From NCBI RefSeq assembly GCF_900188355.1, contig NZ_FZNX01000004.1, positions 427,141 through 491,140 on the forward strand: a stretch of DNA of 64,000 bases, given 5' to 3'. Positions 53,429 through 61,217 of this stretch are shown here, in pieces. The translations under genes were made by a program, and so were the position numbers. This DNA is from Lutibacter flavus. GTDB taxonomy: Bacteria > Bacteroidota > Bacteroidia > Flavobacteriales > Flavobacteriaceae. How positions within the stretch are numbered: position 1 is the first letter of the stretch; every line of letters starts with the position of its first letter. The notes beneath the pieces are model-generated. The model saw only the letters and a list, made by a program, of their open reading frames with translations. It did no database searches and was not told the origin of the DNA.

Positions 53429-56017
53429 TTATGCTGAGTTTCTACTTGCATTAATATTTCCAAATAAAGATCTGGTTACTATTTTTTCGTAAACTTCGAT
53501 CAGTTCTAAATCTGGATTTTCGTCTTTTTGTAATTCTTGTATTTTACGTAATGCAAATTGTTGAATTGTAAGTAAAGGCAATACAATATTCTCTCTAATA
53601 TCAATTGAAGCTTTTCCATCAGGGTTATTTTGCATTAAAACATCATAACCAGATAGTTTTAGAATCAATCTTTTAGAAGTTAAATATTCTTCGTGAATAA
53701 TTTTCCAAAACTCACCAAATTCTTGGTCTTCAGACATATATTCAGTCAATTCAAAAAATGATTTTGAAAGTGCCATCATACTATTTCCAATAAGTGCTTT
53801 AAAGAAATCTGAGTTTTTATAAAATTGTTTAATTTTTTCAAAATCACCACTATCTTCATACTTTTTTAAAGCAGTACCAACTCCATAAAATCCAGGTACA
53901 TTTTGTTTTAACTGACTCCAGGAACCAACAAAAGGAATTGCACGTAAATCAGCAAAATTTAATTCTTTTGATTGTGAGCGTTTTGATGGTCGGCTTCCAA
54001 TATTGGTTTTTGCATAATATTTTAGTGTACTCATGCGCTCTAAGTAAGGCATAAATTTTGGATGATTTTTAAAGTCTACATATGCCTTATAGCTAGTTAA
54101 AGCCAAATCATTCATAATATCTGTATCATTCTTTGTCATGATATTATTAGCATTGCTAAATAATTCATTTGAAATACCAGAACTTAACAATTGTTCAATA
54201 TTGTATTGAGAAGAGTCTAATGTTCCAAAATTAGAACTAATAGTTTGCCCTTGAACTGTTAATTGTATTTCTTCATCTTCAATTGTTGGACCTAATGATG
54301 CATAAAATTTATGTGTTTTTCCTCCTCCACGAGCAGGTGGACCACCACGACCATCAAAAAAGATAACTTTAATACCAAATTCTCTTGATATTTTAGTTAA
54401 GTTTTCTTTGGCTCTAAAAATAGACCAGTTTGCCATTAAATAGCCTCCGTCCTTAGTTCCGTCAGAGAACCCTAACATAATAGTTTGTTTGTTGTTTCGG
54501 CTGTTTAAATGCTTTTTATACGCTTCATTAGTGTATAATTTTTCCATTACCACAGCTGCATTTGTTAAATCATCAACTGTTTCAAATAATGGAATAATAT
54601 CTGCGGAAATATCATGATTGAAACCACATAAATTAAACATGGCAAAAGTTTCCATTACATTTAAGGCAGTTTGGTTATTGCTAATAATGTATCTGTTAGC
54701 ACCTTTTTCACCATTTCTTTCCTGTATGGTTTTAACAGCATAAATAGAGCCTAAGGTTTTGGAGACCATTTCATCTTTAAAGATTGAAATATCAACATAG
54801 TCAGAAACCTTTGAAAGGATTTCTATTTGTTCATTTTCAGAAAGATCAAGATAATCTTTTGGAAATAATTTACTTCCATTGTTTTGCAAAGTGGTTACAA
54901 TATCAGAGAACACATTGTGATGAACTCTACTATCTTGTCTAATATCTAAAGTGGCAAAATGATAACCAAAAATAAAGACCTTGTTTAGTAAGTCGTTTAC
55001 ATCCTGTACATATAAAGATTGGTGTTCAACTACCAATGTTTCCTTTATTTGCTCCAGTTTTTCGATAAATTCATTCAAAGGAAGCATCGTATTTAATTCA
55101 GGATTTACACTGTTTTCAAACAAAATTGCTTCTAATTCAGAAATAGCTTGTTCAACACCTTTAAAAGTTAATTTTCTTTTTAAAATACGTATATCTCGGT
55201 AGTAATTTTTTAAGATGGTTTGCTTTAATCGTTTAGCTACATTTAAAGTCATTTCTGTTGTAACAAATGGGTTTCCATCTCTATCTCCACCAGGCCAAAA
55301 TCCAAGATTAATTATTTCGTTATCAACAGGTTTATTTTCAAAAATATTACTTTTTATATAATCATAAACTTTTGCAATTGAGTGATAAAAAACATTTTCC
55401 AGGTACCAAATTAAATTTACAGCTTCGTCATAAGGTGTAGGCTTTTCGTGCTTAAAAAATGGAGTTTTACCTAATTGAGCTAATAATTGATTAATTTTAA
55501 GTAAATCATTTTTTTCAATTGCAGCGGTTAAATCCGTAATAATTCCTAAAACGGTTCCAGGGTAAAACTGAGTTGGATGTGCGGTTAACACAACACGAAC
55601 TTTAAATTCTTCGAGGTGTTTTTTAAGTGCTTCTTTTTTATTTTCTAAAGCAGCAGTTTCTTTACTATTACGCAAAGTACCAACTCCATCCATATTATTT
55701 ACAATAGGGAAAGCGGCATCTTCAATGGCATCAAATAAAACAACTTGACGTTCTATATATTGAATAAATTTAAAGAGAAGTTGTATTTTCTCATTTTCAG
55801 TTGGATTTTGCTGATAGGTTTTAAAGAAATTTTCTACAATTTCTGTTGGGTTTTTTTTATTAGAAAAACCATTTTTGCAAATATCATGAAAGAGAGGCAG
55901 TAATACTCCTGTTTTGGTAATAGTGTCAAAAGGAAGTGTCATAAATATACTATTGTATATTTGATATTTAGACAGTACATTCTCGTTAAACCTTTCAAGT
56001 TTTGGTTGTTTATGCAT
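53429..56017 (-). CDS. ppc: Phosphoenolpyruvate carboxylase
   Basis: This enzyme makes oxaloacetate from PEP and bicarbonate and replenishes the TCA cycle. The catalytic His is in VLTAHPTQ near residue 143, and the second site GFSDGTKDGGYLMANW and FFDGRGGPPARGGG are intact. The length of 862 residues is normal. It leads a two-gene unit with the dinB-like gene. The preceding gap (56018-56113) has a short CACTA/TAGTG hairpin (about 56055-56068) but no clear promoter box. Confidence 0.96.
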   Translation of the reverse strand: MHKQPKLERFNENVLSKYQIYNSIFMTLPFDTITKTGVLLPLFHDICKNGFSNKKNPTEIVENFFKTYQQNPTENEKIQLLFKFIQYIERQVVLFDAIEDAAFPIVNNMDGVGTLRNSKETAALENKKEALKKHLEEFKVRVVLTAHPTQFYPGTVLGIITDLTAAIEKNDLLKINQLLAQLGKTPFFKHEKPTPYDEAVNLIWYLENVFYHSIAKVYDYIKSNIFENKPVDNEIINLGFWPGGDRDGNPFVTTEMTLNVAKRLKQTILKNYYRDIRILKRKLTFKGVEQAISELEAILFENSVNPELNTMLPLNEFIEKLEQIKETLVVEHQSLYVQDVNDLLNKVFIFGYHFATLDIRQDSRVHHNVFSDIVTTLQNNGSKLFPKDYLDLSENEQIEILSKVSDYVDISIFKDEMVSKTLGSIYAVKTIQERNGEKGANRYIISNNQTALNVMETFAMFNLCGFNHDISADIIPLFETVDDLTNAAVVMEKLYTNEAYKKHLNSRNNKQTIMLGFSDGTKDGGYLMANWSIFRAKENLTKISREFGIKVIFFDGRGGPPARGGGKTHKFYASLGPTIEDEEIQLTVQGQTISSNFGTLDSSQYNIEQLLSSGISNELFSNANNIMTKNDTDIMNDLALTSYKAYVDFKNHPKFMPYLERMSTLKYYAKTNIGSRPSKRSQSKELNFADLRAIPFVGSWSQLKQNVPGFYGVGTALKKYEDSGDFEKIKQFYKNSDFFKALIGNSMMALSKSFFELTEYMSEDQEFGEFWKIIHEEYLTSKRLILKLSGYDVLMQNNPDGKASIDIRENIVLPLLTIQQFALRKIQELQKDENPDLELIEVYEKIVTRSLFGNINASRNSA

Positions 56018-56113
56018 AGTTTTTTAGTTATAAGTGCGAAAATTACAAAAGCTTCACTAAAAATAGTGTTTTTGTTGCATTAATTTTACGAAATCGTTTT
56101 TTTTGTGAATGCT

Positions 56114-56482
56114 TTATTTATGAGGGATATAGAGCCTGTATAAGTCAGATACTTTAAAAAAACTTTTTTCCATATTAAGTTGATGATAAACATTGGCATA
56201 GGTTTCATAAATAAATTTACTTGGAGTTCTATCCATTCTTTCAATTGGAATAGTAAAGTAACCTTCTTTTATTTTTTTTTCATCTAAAAAAACAAACCTA
56301 TATGAGTTTAAGTTTAATTTATTATTGATTGAAAAGGTGCTATTTATTTCTGTTGATTTATTTATTAAAGTGAAAATACTAATAGGTACTAATTGTTTTT
56401 CATTTTCTTCAATTGTTTCTTGTGAAAACATTCCAAAAGAAGCTAAAATAAAGAAAATACAATAAATCTTATGAAATCTCAT
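56114..56482 (-). CDS. Small exported protein of unknown function
   Basis: I do not recognise the family. The frame opens with a TTG at 56506, but the ATG at 56482 (MRFHKIYCIFFIL) starts a clear signal peptide ending near MFSQE and is chosen, giving 122 residues. The mature part is short and beta-like. It lies between tilS and ppc on the same strand and could be part of either unit. Confidence 0.65.
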   Translation of the reverse strand: MRFHKIYCIFFILASFGMFSQETIEENEKQLVPISIFTLINKSTEINSTFSINNKLNLNSYRFVFLDEKKIKEGYFTIPIERMDRTPSKFIYETYANVYHQLNMEKSFFKVSDLYRLYIPHK

Positions 56483-56542
56483 ACGAATAGATGCTAACTT
56501 TAACAAGTTAAGTTAGTCAAATTAAAAATAGTAAACAAATTA

Positions 56543-57898
56543 TTATTTGAATTTAGATTTAATTTTTAAGATTTTTGAAGTTGTTTTAGTAACTTTAAAA
56601 CGATCATCCAATCTTTTGCCAATTACCCACACAATATCATTATTTGAACATAGCAACCAGGTATTTTCTTTATCGATTAAAGACATTTTAGTGTCCTTAA
56701 AGAATTTGCTTAATTTCTTTTTTCCAAGTAATCCAATTGGGTAAAAATAATCTCCTTTTTGCCACTTTCTAATAATTAACGGGAATTTAATTTTATTGTA
56801 ATCAACTGTAATTGTATTAAGATCATTAAAAATCAATTCCTCAAAAACTTTATTTTGGTGGTTTTTTGTATCAAAAGGAATATCAATTGTTTTAAATTTT
56901 AATTTGATAGGTTGTTTTATTTTTAACGTATTTTCTGGGATTTCATAAATAGTTTGTTTTTCTGAAGGTGTAATTTCAGATAAAATTAAAGCAGTTCTAT
57001 CTTTTAATAAACGATGTGTTTCACTAAAAACTTGCTTACCGCTTTGAGCATCTAATAAATCAGAAACGTCACCCCATTCTGTAAAATTATATTCCTTTAA
57101 AAGTTCATACAAATATATTTTAGGATCGCTTAATTTCTTTAATTCTTCAATATTAAAATGTGTTTCATTTGTATGAATACTAACAATTTTTTCTTTAACA
57201 TTTTGAATTCTATCCTTTATAATTTGCTGACTTCCTTTTAGATTTTCTAGTGTATTGCTTAATGTATTTAATAAATTTGGATTTATTTCTTTCAAAAAAG
57301 GAATAACTTTATGTCTAATTTTATTACGAACATACTTTGTAGATATATTGCTCTCATCTTCACGCCAATTTAACTTGTTTTTTGTTGCGTAAATTAATAT
57401 TTGATTTGTAGAAAAAGGCAATAAAGGTCTTACTATATTTTTGTTAATTGTAGGAATTCCGGTTAATCCATCTAATCCAGTTCCGCGCGTAAAATTGATT
57501 ATTATAGTCTCTAGTATATCATCTTTATGATGTGCGGTAATCACATAATCTAAGTTGTTATTTAATGCAATTTCCTGAAACCAATTATAGCGTAGCTCAC
57601 GTGCTGCCATTTGAGTAGAAAGACCATTTTCTGAGGCGTATTTTTCGGTTTCAAATTGAATGGTGTATGTTGGAATTTGTAAATCTTCTCCTAATTCTTT
57701 CACAAATACTTCATCCTTATTGCTTTCTTTTCCACGTAAAGAGAAGTTACAATGTGCTAACGAAATATTATATTTAAAAGAATGCAATAAATGAGTTAGC
57801 ACAACACTATCTATTCCGCCAGAAATAGCAATTAACAATTTTTTATCCTTAAGAAATGGTAAATTTTGATTAAGATGTTTTTGTACTGCTAATTTCAT
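56543..57898 (-). CDS. tilS: tRNA(Ile)-lysidine synthase
   Basis: This enzyme modifies the anticodon C34 of a minor tRNA-Ile to lysidine with ATP, giving AUA decoding. The PP-loop SGGIDSVVL is at residue ~25, followed by HCNFSLRGKES and TAHHKDDILETI. C-terminal TilS-specific domains extend to 451 residues, with the basic KKLSKFFKDTKM segment near the end. AUA codons are common in these AT-rich genes. It begins 13 bp after pabB and is likely cotranscribed with it. Confidence 0.95.
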   Translation of the reverse strand: MKLAVQKHLNQNLPFLKDKKLLIAISGGIDSVVLTHLLHSFKYNISLAHCNFSLRGKESNKDEVFVKELGEDLQIPTYTIQFETEKYASENGLSTQMAARELRYNWFQEIALNNNLDYVITAHHKDDILETIIINFTRGTGLDGLTGIPTINKNIVRPLLPFSTNQILIYATKNKLNWREDESNISTKYVRNKIRHKVIPFLKEINPNLLNTLSNTLENLKGSQQIIKDRIQNVKEKIVSIHTNETHFNIEELKKLSDPKIYLYELLKEYNFTEWGDVSDLLDAQSGKQVFSETHRLLKDRTALILSEITPSEKQTIYEIPENTLKIKQPIKLKFKTIDIPFDTKNHQNKVFEELIFNDLNTITVDYNKIKFPLIIRKWQKGDYFYPIGLLGKKKLSKFFKDTKMSLIDKENTWLLCSNNDIVWVIGKRLDDRFKVTKTTSKILKIKSKFK

Positions 57899-57911
57899 TG
57901 GGTAAATATAA

Positions 57912-59216
57912 TTAAATGGTGTTTAACAATACTTGTTTCATTGCTTTAGCCTTTAACAAGCATTCTTCATATTCTTTTTCTGGAATTGATTTTGCAGTTA
58001 TTGCACCACCAACTGAATAAGAAACATATTTTTTTGTTTTGTTGTACAAGATACTTCTAATAATTACATTAAAATCAAAGTCGCCTTTTGGAGTGAAATA
58101 TCCAACCGCTCCAGAATATAAACCACGTTTGGTTTCTTCCAATTCTTCAATTATTTTCATTGCTGAAATTTTTGGAGCACCGGTCATACTTCCCATTGGA
58201 AAGGTATCTTTTATAAGATCAACCGGGTGAACATTTTTATCCACCTTACAAGAAATGGTTGAAATTAACTGATGTACTTGTTCAAAAGTATACACCTTGC
58301 ACAGCTCATCCACTTTTACAGAACCTTTTACGGCCGACCGAGATAAATCATTTCTAACTAAATCTACAATCATTATGTTTTCGGCTCTCTCCTTTGGATT
58401 TTGCTCTAATTCTGCAATGAGTTTTAAATCTTCTTCCTTATTTAAAGCTCTTTTCTCTGTTCCTTTTATTGGCTGAGAAATTACGTTCTCACCATCCTTT
58501 TTTAAATATCGTTCTGGGGAAGCAGAGAGCAAAAATTTATCATCTAATTTTAAAAATGTGGCAAAAGGAGGTTTAGAAATTTCATTTAAATTTTGGTAAA
58601 TTTCAACAGGATTTATAGTTGAATTTATACTATAAAATTCCTGACAAAAACTAACTTCGTAGATGTCACCTCGGTGGATGTGATTTAATATCGAATTCAA
58701 TTTTTGATAATATTCGTCTTTATGAATTCGAAGTTTTATCTTAATTGGGTTATTTACTTTTTGCTTTTTGCTTTTAGCTTTATACAGGTTTATTTCTGAT
58801 AAATCTGTTTCAATTTCTTTCTTAAATTGAGAGATATATTTAATAGTAACAGTAGTTCCTTTTATAAAAAATATTTTTTTAGGTTGAAAAAAAAACAAGT
58901 CAGGAAAATCTAATTCATCTAAATTATTGGAAGTTAAATTTTCAAGGTCATTTTTTAAATCGTACCCTAAATACCCGAAAATATAATCGTTAACATTTGT
59001 TTGATATTCTTTAAGTTTTTGGAATGCATTTTTATAATCAGTTTCAATTTCAGAAAATGCATCAATAGCCAAAACCGCATCAAAATTTGAGTGTTTTTGA
59101 TGGTAATCGTTACTATCTAACCAAACAGCAGTTTTAAATTGCTGTGCCCAAACCAATAATTGTGATTTAAATTCAGAAATATTTGAAATCTGAAAAGTTT
59201 TTCTTGTTCGTTGCAT
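57912..59216 (-). CDS. pabB: Aminodeoxychorismate synthase component I
   Basis: This 434-residue chorismate-utilising enzyme makes 4-amino-4-deoxychorismate for folate. Signatures are GDIYEVSFCQEF, RYLKKDGENVISQPIKGT, DLVRNDLSRSA, and TGAPKISAMKIIEELE. The P-I-K-G-T motif is the PabB form, whereas anthranilate synthases usually have P-I-A-G-T. No glutaminase partner is near. Its promoter box (TATTTTTG on the minus strand, 59222-59229) ends 5 nt before the ATG. Confidence 0.9.
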   Translation of the reverse strand: MQRTRKTFQISNISEFKSQLLVWAQQFKTAVWLDSNDYHQKHSNFDAVLAIDAFSEIETDYKNAFQKLKEYQTNVNDYIFGYLGYDLKNDLENLTSNNLDELDFPDLFFFQPKKIFFIKGTTVTIKYISQFKKEIETDLSEINLYKAKSKKQKVNNPIKIKLRIHKDEYYQKLNSILNHIHRGDIYEVSFCQEFYSINSTINPVEIYQNLNEISKPPFATFLKLDDKFLLSASPERYLKKDGENVISQPIKGTEKRALNKEEDLKLIAELEQNPKERAENIMIVDLVRNDLSRSAVKGSVKVDELCKVYTFEQVHQLISTISCKVDKNVHPVDLIKDTFPMGSMTGAPKISAMKIIEELEETKRGLYSGAVGYFTPKGDFDFNVIIRSILYNKTKKYVSYSVGGAITAKSIPEKEYEECLLKAKAMKQVLLNTI

Positions 59217-59221
59217 TGAAG

Positions 59222-59229
59222 CAAAAATA
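59222..59229 (-). promoter_or_regulatory. Candidate -7 box for pabB (TATTTTTG), leaderless layout
   Basis: On the minus strand a TAnnTTTG match ends 5 nt before the pabB ATG, the same spacing as at ruvB. It also follows directly after a terminator, as at ruvB. Confidence 0.55.
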
Positions 59230-59230
59230 T

Positions 59231-59261
59231 AAAAGTCCTTTCAATTTGAAAGGACTTTTTT
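59231..59261. terminator. Terminator between lpd and pabB
   Basis: A perfect 13-bp stem (AAAGTCCTTTCAA / TTGAAAGGACTTT) with a one-base centre ends lpd transcription on the minus strand. Confidence 0.85.
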
Positions 59262-59271
59262 GGTATATGTC

Positions 59272-59291
59272 ATTCCTGTGAATACAGGAAT
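59272..59291. repeat. Small palindromic element (ATTCCTGT / ACAGGAAT)
   Basis: The inverted repeat ATTCCTGT-GAAT-ACAGGAAT lies between the lpd stop and the terminator. Its form (TCATTCCTG, 4-nt loop, CAGGAATCT) resembles a palindrome often seen dispersed in bacterial genomes. Only one copy was seen in this window. Confidence 0.5.
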
Positions 59292-59308
59292 CTATTTATT
59301 TTATAAGA

Positions 59309-60709
59309 TTAACTATGTAAAGCTCTATCATGTACAGCTAAACAAGCTTCTTTAAAAGCTTCTGTAAAAGTAGGGTGTGCGTGTGATGAACGTGCTATAT
59401 CTTCTGATGAAGCTCTAAATTCCATAGCAATAACAGCTTCAGCAATCATATCTGCAGCTCTAGCTCCAATCATATGAACACCTAAAATTTCATCAGTTTC
59501 TGCATCAGCCAAAACTTTTACTTGGCCGTCAGTATCCATACTTGCTCTTGCTCTGCCTAATGCACGCATGGCAAAAGATCCAGATTTATAATTAACACCA
59601 GCTTCTTTTAATTGTTCTTCAGTTTTACCAACTGCAGCAACTTCTGGCCAAGTGTATACAACACCTGGAATTAAATTATAATCTATATGTGGTTTTTGTC
59701 CGGCAATTAACTCTGCAACCATCGTTCCTTCTTCTTCAGCTTTGTGAGCTAACATCGCACCTTTTACCACATCTCCAATTGCATAAATGTTAGATGCATT
59801 TGTTTGTAAATGTTCGTTTGTTTCAATTTGTCCTCTTTCGGTAACTTTAACACCAGTATTTTCAAGACCTAAACCCAGCGTGTAAGGTTTTCTTCCAACT
59901 GATACTAACGTGTAGTCACCTTTAAATTCAGTTGGAACTCCTTTTTTGTTATCAGCTGTTACAATAACTTCTTTTCCTTTAGTTACAACGGAAGTTACTT
60001 TATGACTAGTAAAGAATTTAATACCTTGTTTTTTCAAAGATTTCTGTAACTCTTTAGAAAGCATACTATCCATACCAGGAATAATGGTTGGCATATATTC
60101 AATTACTGATACTTGTGACCCTAATCGGCTATAAACAGAGCCAAGTTCTAAACCTATTACACCACCACCTATAATAATTAGATGTTTAGGAATTTCTTTT
60201 AAGCTTAAGGCTTCTGTTGAGGTAATTACTCTTTTTTTATCTAATTTAATAAATGGCAACGTTGCTGGTTTTGAACCCGTAGCAATTATTATTTTAACAG
60301 CTTCAATTTGTTCTATAGAGTCGTCAGCTTTTGAAATATTTATATGTGTTGCATCAACAAAACTTCCAAAGCCTTGAAATACATCAACTTTATTTTTGTC
60401 CATTAGAAAATTAATCCCGCCAGAAGTTTGTGCAACTACTTCATTTTTTCGGGAAATCATTTGATTAAAATTTATTTCTAATCCTTTTACGTCAATTCCA
60501 TGTGTTGCAAAATGTTTAGTAGCATCATAATAATGATGCGAAGAATCTAACAATGCTTTTGATGGAATACAACCTACATTAAGGCATGTACCTCCTAAAG
60601 TAGTGTACTTTTCTATTATTGCAGTTTTTAATCCTAATTGCGCACACCTAATTGCCGCAACATATCCGCCAGGTCCTGAGCCAATAATGGCTACATCATA
60701 TTTACTCAT
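59309..60709 (-). CDS. lpdA: Dihydrolipoyl dehydrogenase
   Basis: This is the E3 flavoprotein of 2-oxo acid dehydrogenase complexes. It has the FAD motif IGSGPGGYVAAIRCAQLG, the redox disulfide GGTCLNVGCIPSK, the NAD motif IGGGVIGLELGSVYSRLG, and the C-terminal His-Glu pair in HAHPTFTEA. The 466 residues are full length. No E1 or E2 genes are adjacent. A -7 box (TATTTTTG, minus strand, 60733-60740) lies 23 nt before its start. Confidence 0.96.
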   Translation of the reverse strand: MSKYDVAIIGSGPGGYVAAIRCAQLGLKTAIIEKYTTLGGTCLNVGCIPSKALLDSSHHYYDATKHFATHGIDVKGLEINFNQMISRKNEVVAQTSGGINFLMDKNKVDVFQGFGSFVDATHINISKADDSIEQIEAVKIIIATGSKPATLPFIKLDKKRVITSTEALSLKEIPKHLIIIGGGVIGLELGSVYSRLGSQVSVIEYMPTIIPGMDSMLSKELQKSLKKQGIKFFTSHKVTSVVTKGKEVIVTADNKKGVPTEFKGDYTLVSVGRKPYTLGLGLENTGVKVTERGQIETNEHLQTNASNIYAIGDVVKGAMLAHKAEEEGTMVAELIAGQKPHIDYNLIPGVVYTWPEVAAVGKTEEQLKEAGVNYKSGSFAMRALGRARASMDTDGQVKVLADAETDEILGVHMIGARAADMIAEAVIAMEFRASSEDIARSSHAHPTFTEAFKEACLAVHDRALHS

Positions 60710-60732
60710 AAGTTTTAACTAAAGTTAAGCTA

Positions 60733-60740
60733 CAAAAATA
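60733..60740 (-). promoter_or_regulatory. Candidate -7 box for lpdA (TATTTTTG)
   Basis: On the minus strand a TAnnTTTG match lies 23 nt upstream of the lpdA ATG. Confidence 0.5.
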
Positions 60741-60924
60741 GATTTTTTTATTTATTCAATGCAATATTTAACTAATTAATAAAAGATTAGAAAATAATAC
60801 CACTTTGATTTTGAAATAATATAATCTTGAGTTTGCAATTTAATTAAAACTCTAGTAATCAAGCGTATAAAAAAGTGTTTTTGAATTTTTAGAAAAGAGC
60901 TGTTCAATTAGATGATATTTATCA

Positions 60925-61000
60925 CCATTTGTTAACTAATTACTTCCATTTGTTAAATTCCTTAATAATAACACCCTAGAAACTCAGGGATTTAACAAAT
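60925..61000 (+). promoter_or_regulatory. Phased ATTTGTTAA repeats upstream of the adhesin promoter
   Basis: CCATTTGTTAA occurs at 60925-60935 and again at 60946-60956, exactly 21 bp apart (two helix turns). An inverted copy (TTAACAAAT) is at 60992-61000, just before the -7 box at 61007. Phased direct repeats of this kind are typical of LytTR-like and other activators, but the cognate regulator is not known. Confidence 0.5.
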
Positions 61001-61006
61001 CTAAAG

Positions 61007-61014
61007 TATATTTG
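61007..61014 (+). promoter_or_regulatory. Candidate -7 box for the adhesin gene (TATATTTG)
   Basis: An exact TAnnTTTG match lies 203 bp upstream of the ATG at 61218, implying a leader of about 200 nt. Confidence 0.5.
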
Positions 61015-61098
61015 TTGTAGAAATGAAAATGTTTCCCCGCAAGAATCATAAGTTTTTTACCCCACAGATTTAAAATATTTTTTATTAAATAGTATAAG

Positions 61099-61130
61099 TT
61101 AGACCCCATACCCCAACAAATTTAGACCCC
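61099..61130 (+). repeat. TTAGACCCC direct repeat in the adhesin leader
   Basis: TTAGACCCC occurs at 61099-61107 and 61122-61130, 23 bp apart. The second copy can pair imperfectly with GGATCTAAA just downstream. The role is unknown: a binding site or an RNA stem. Confidence 0.4.
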
Positions 61131-61217
61131 TAAATAAGGATCTAAATTAGATATATGGTTTTGGTGTTTGCAGCTTTTTTACAAGAGCTAAACTAGTTTT
61201 AACTAAATAAAAAGATT

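Larger units (their letters stand above)
60741..61217. other. Intergenic region between lpdA and the adhesin gene
   Basis: No gene is seen. The region holds three ATTTGTTAA copies, a TATATTTG box, two TTAGACCCC repeats and a nearby imperfect hairpin (TTTAGAcCC / GGaTCTAAA, about 61121-61146), described separately. The length and repeats point to elaborate control of the adhesin gene. Confidence 0.6.
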
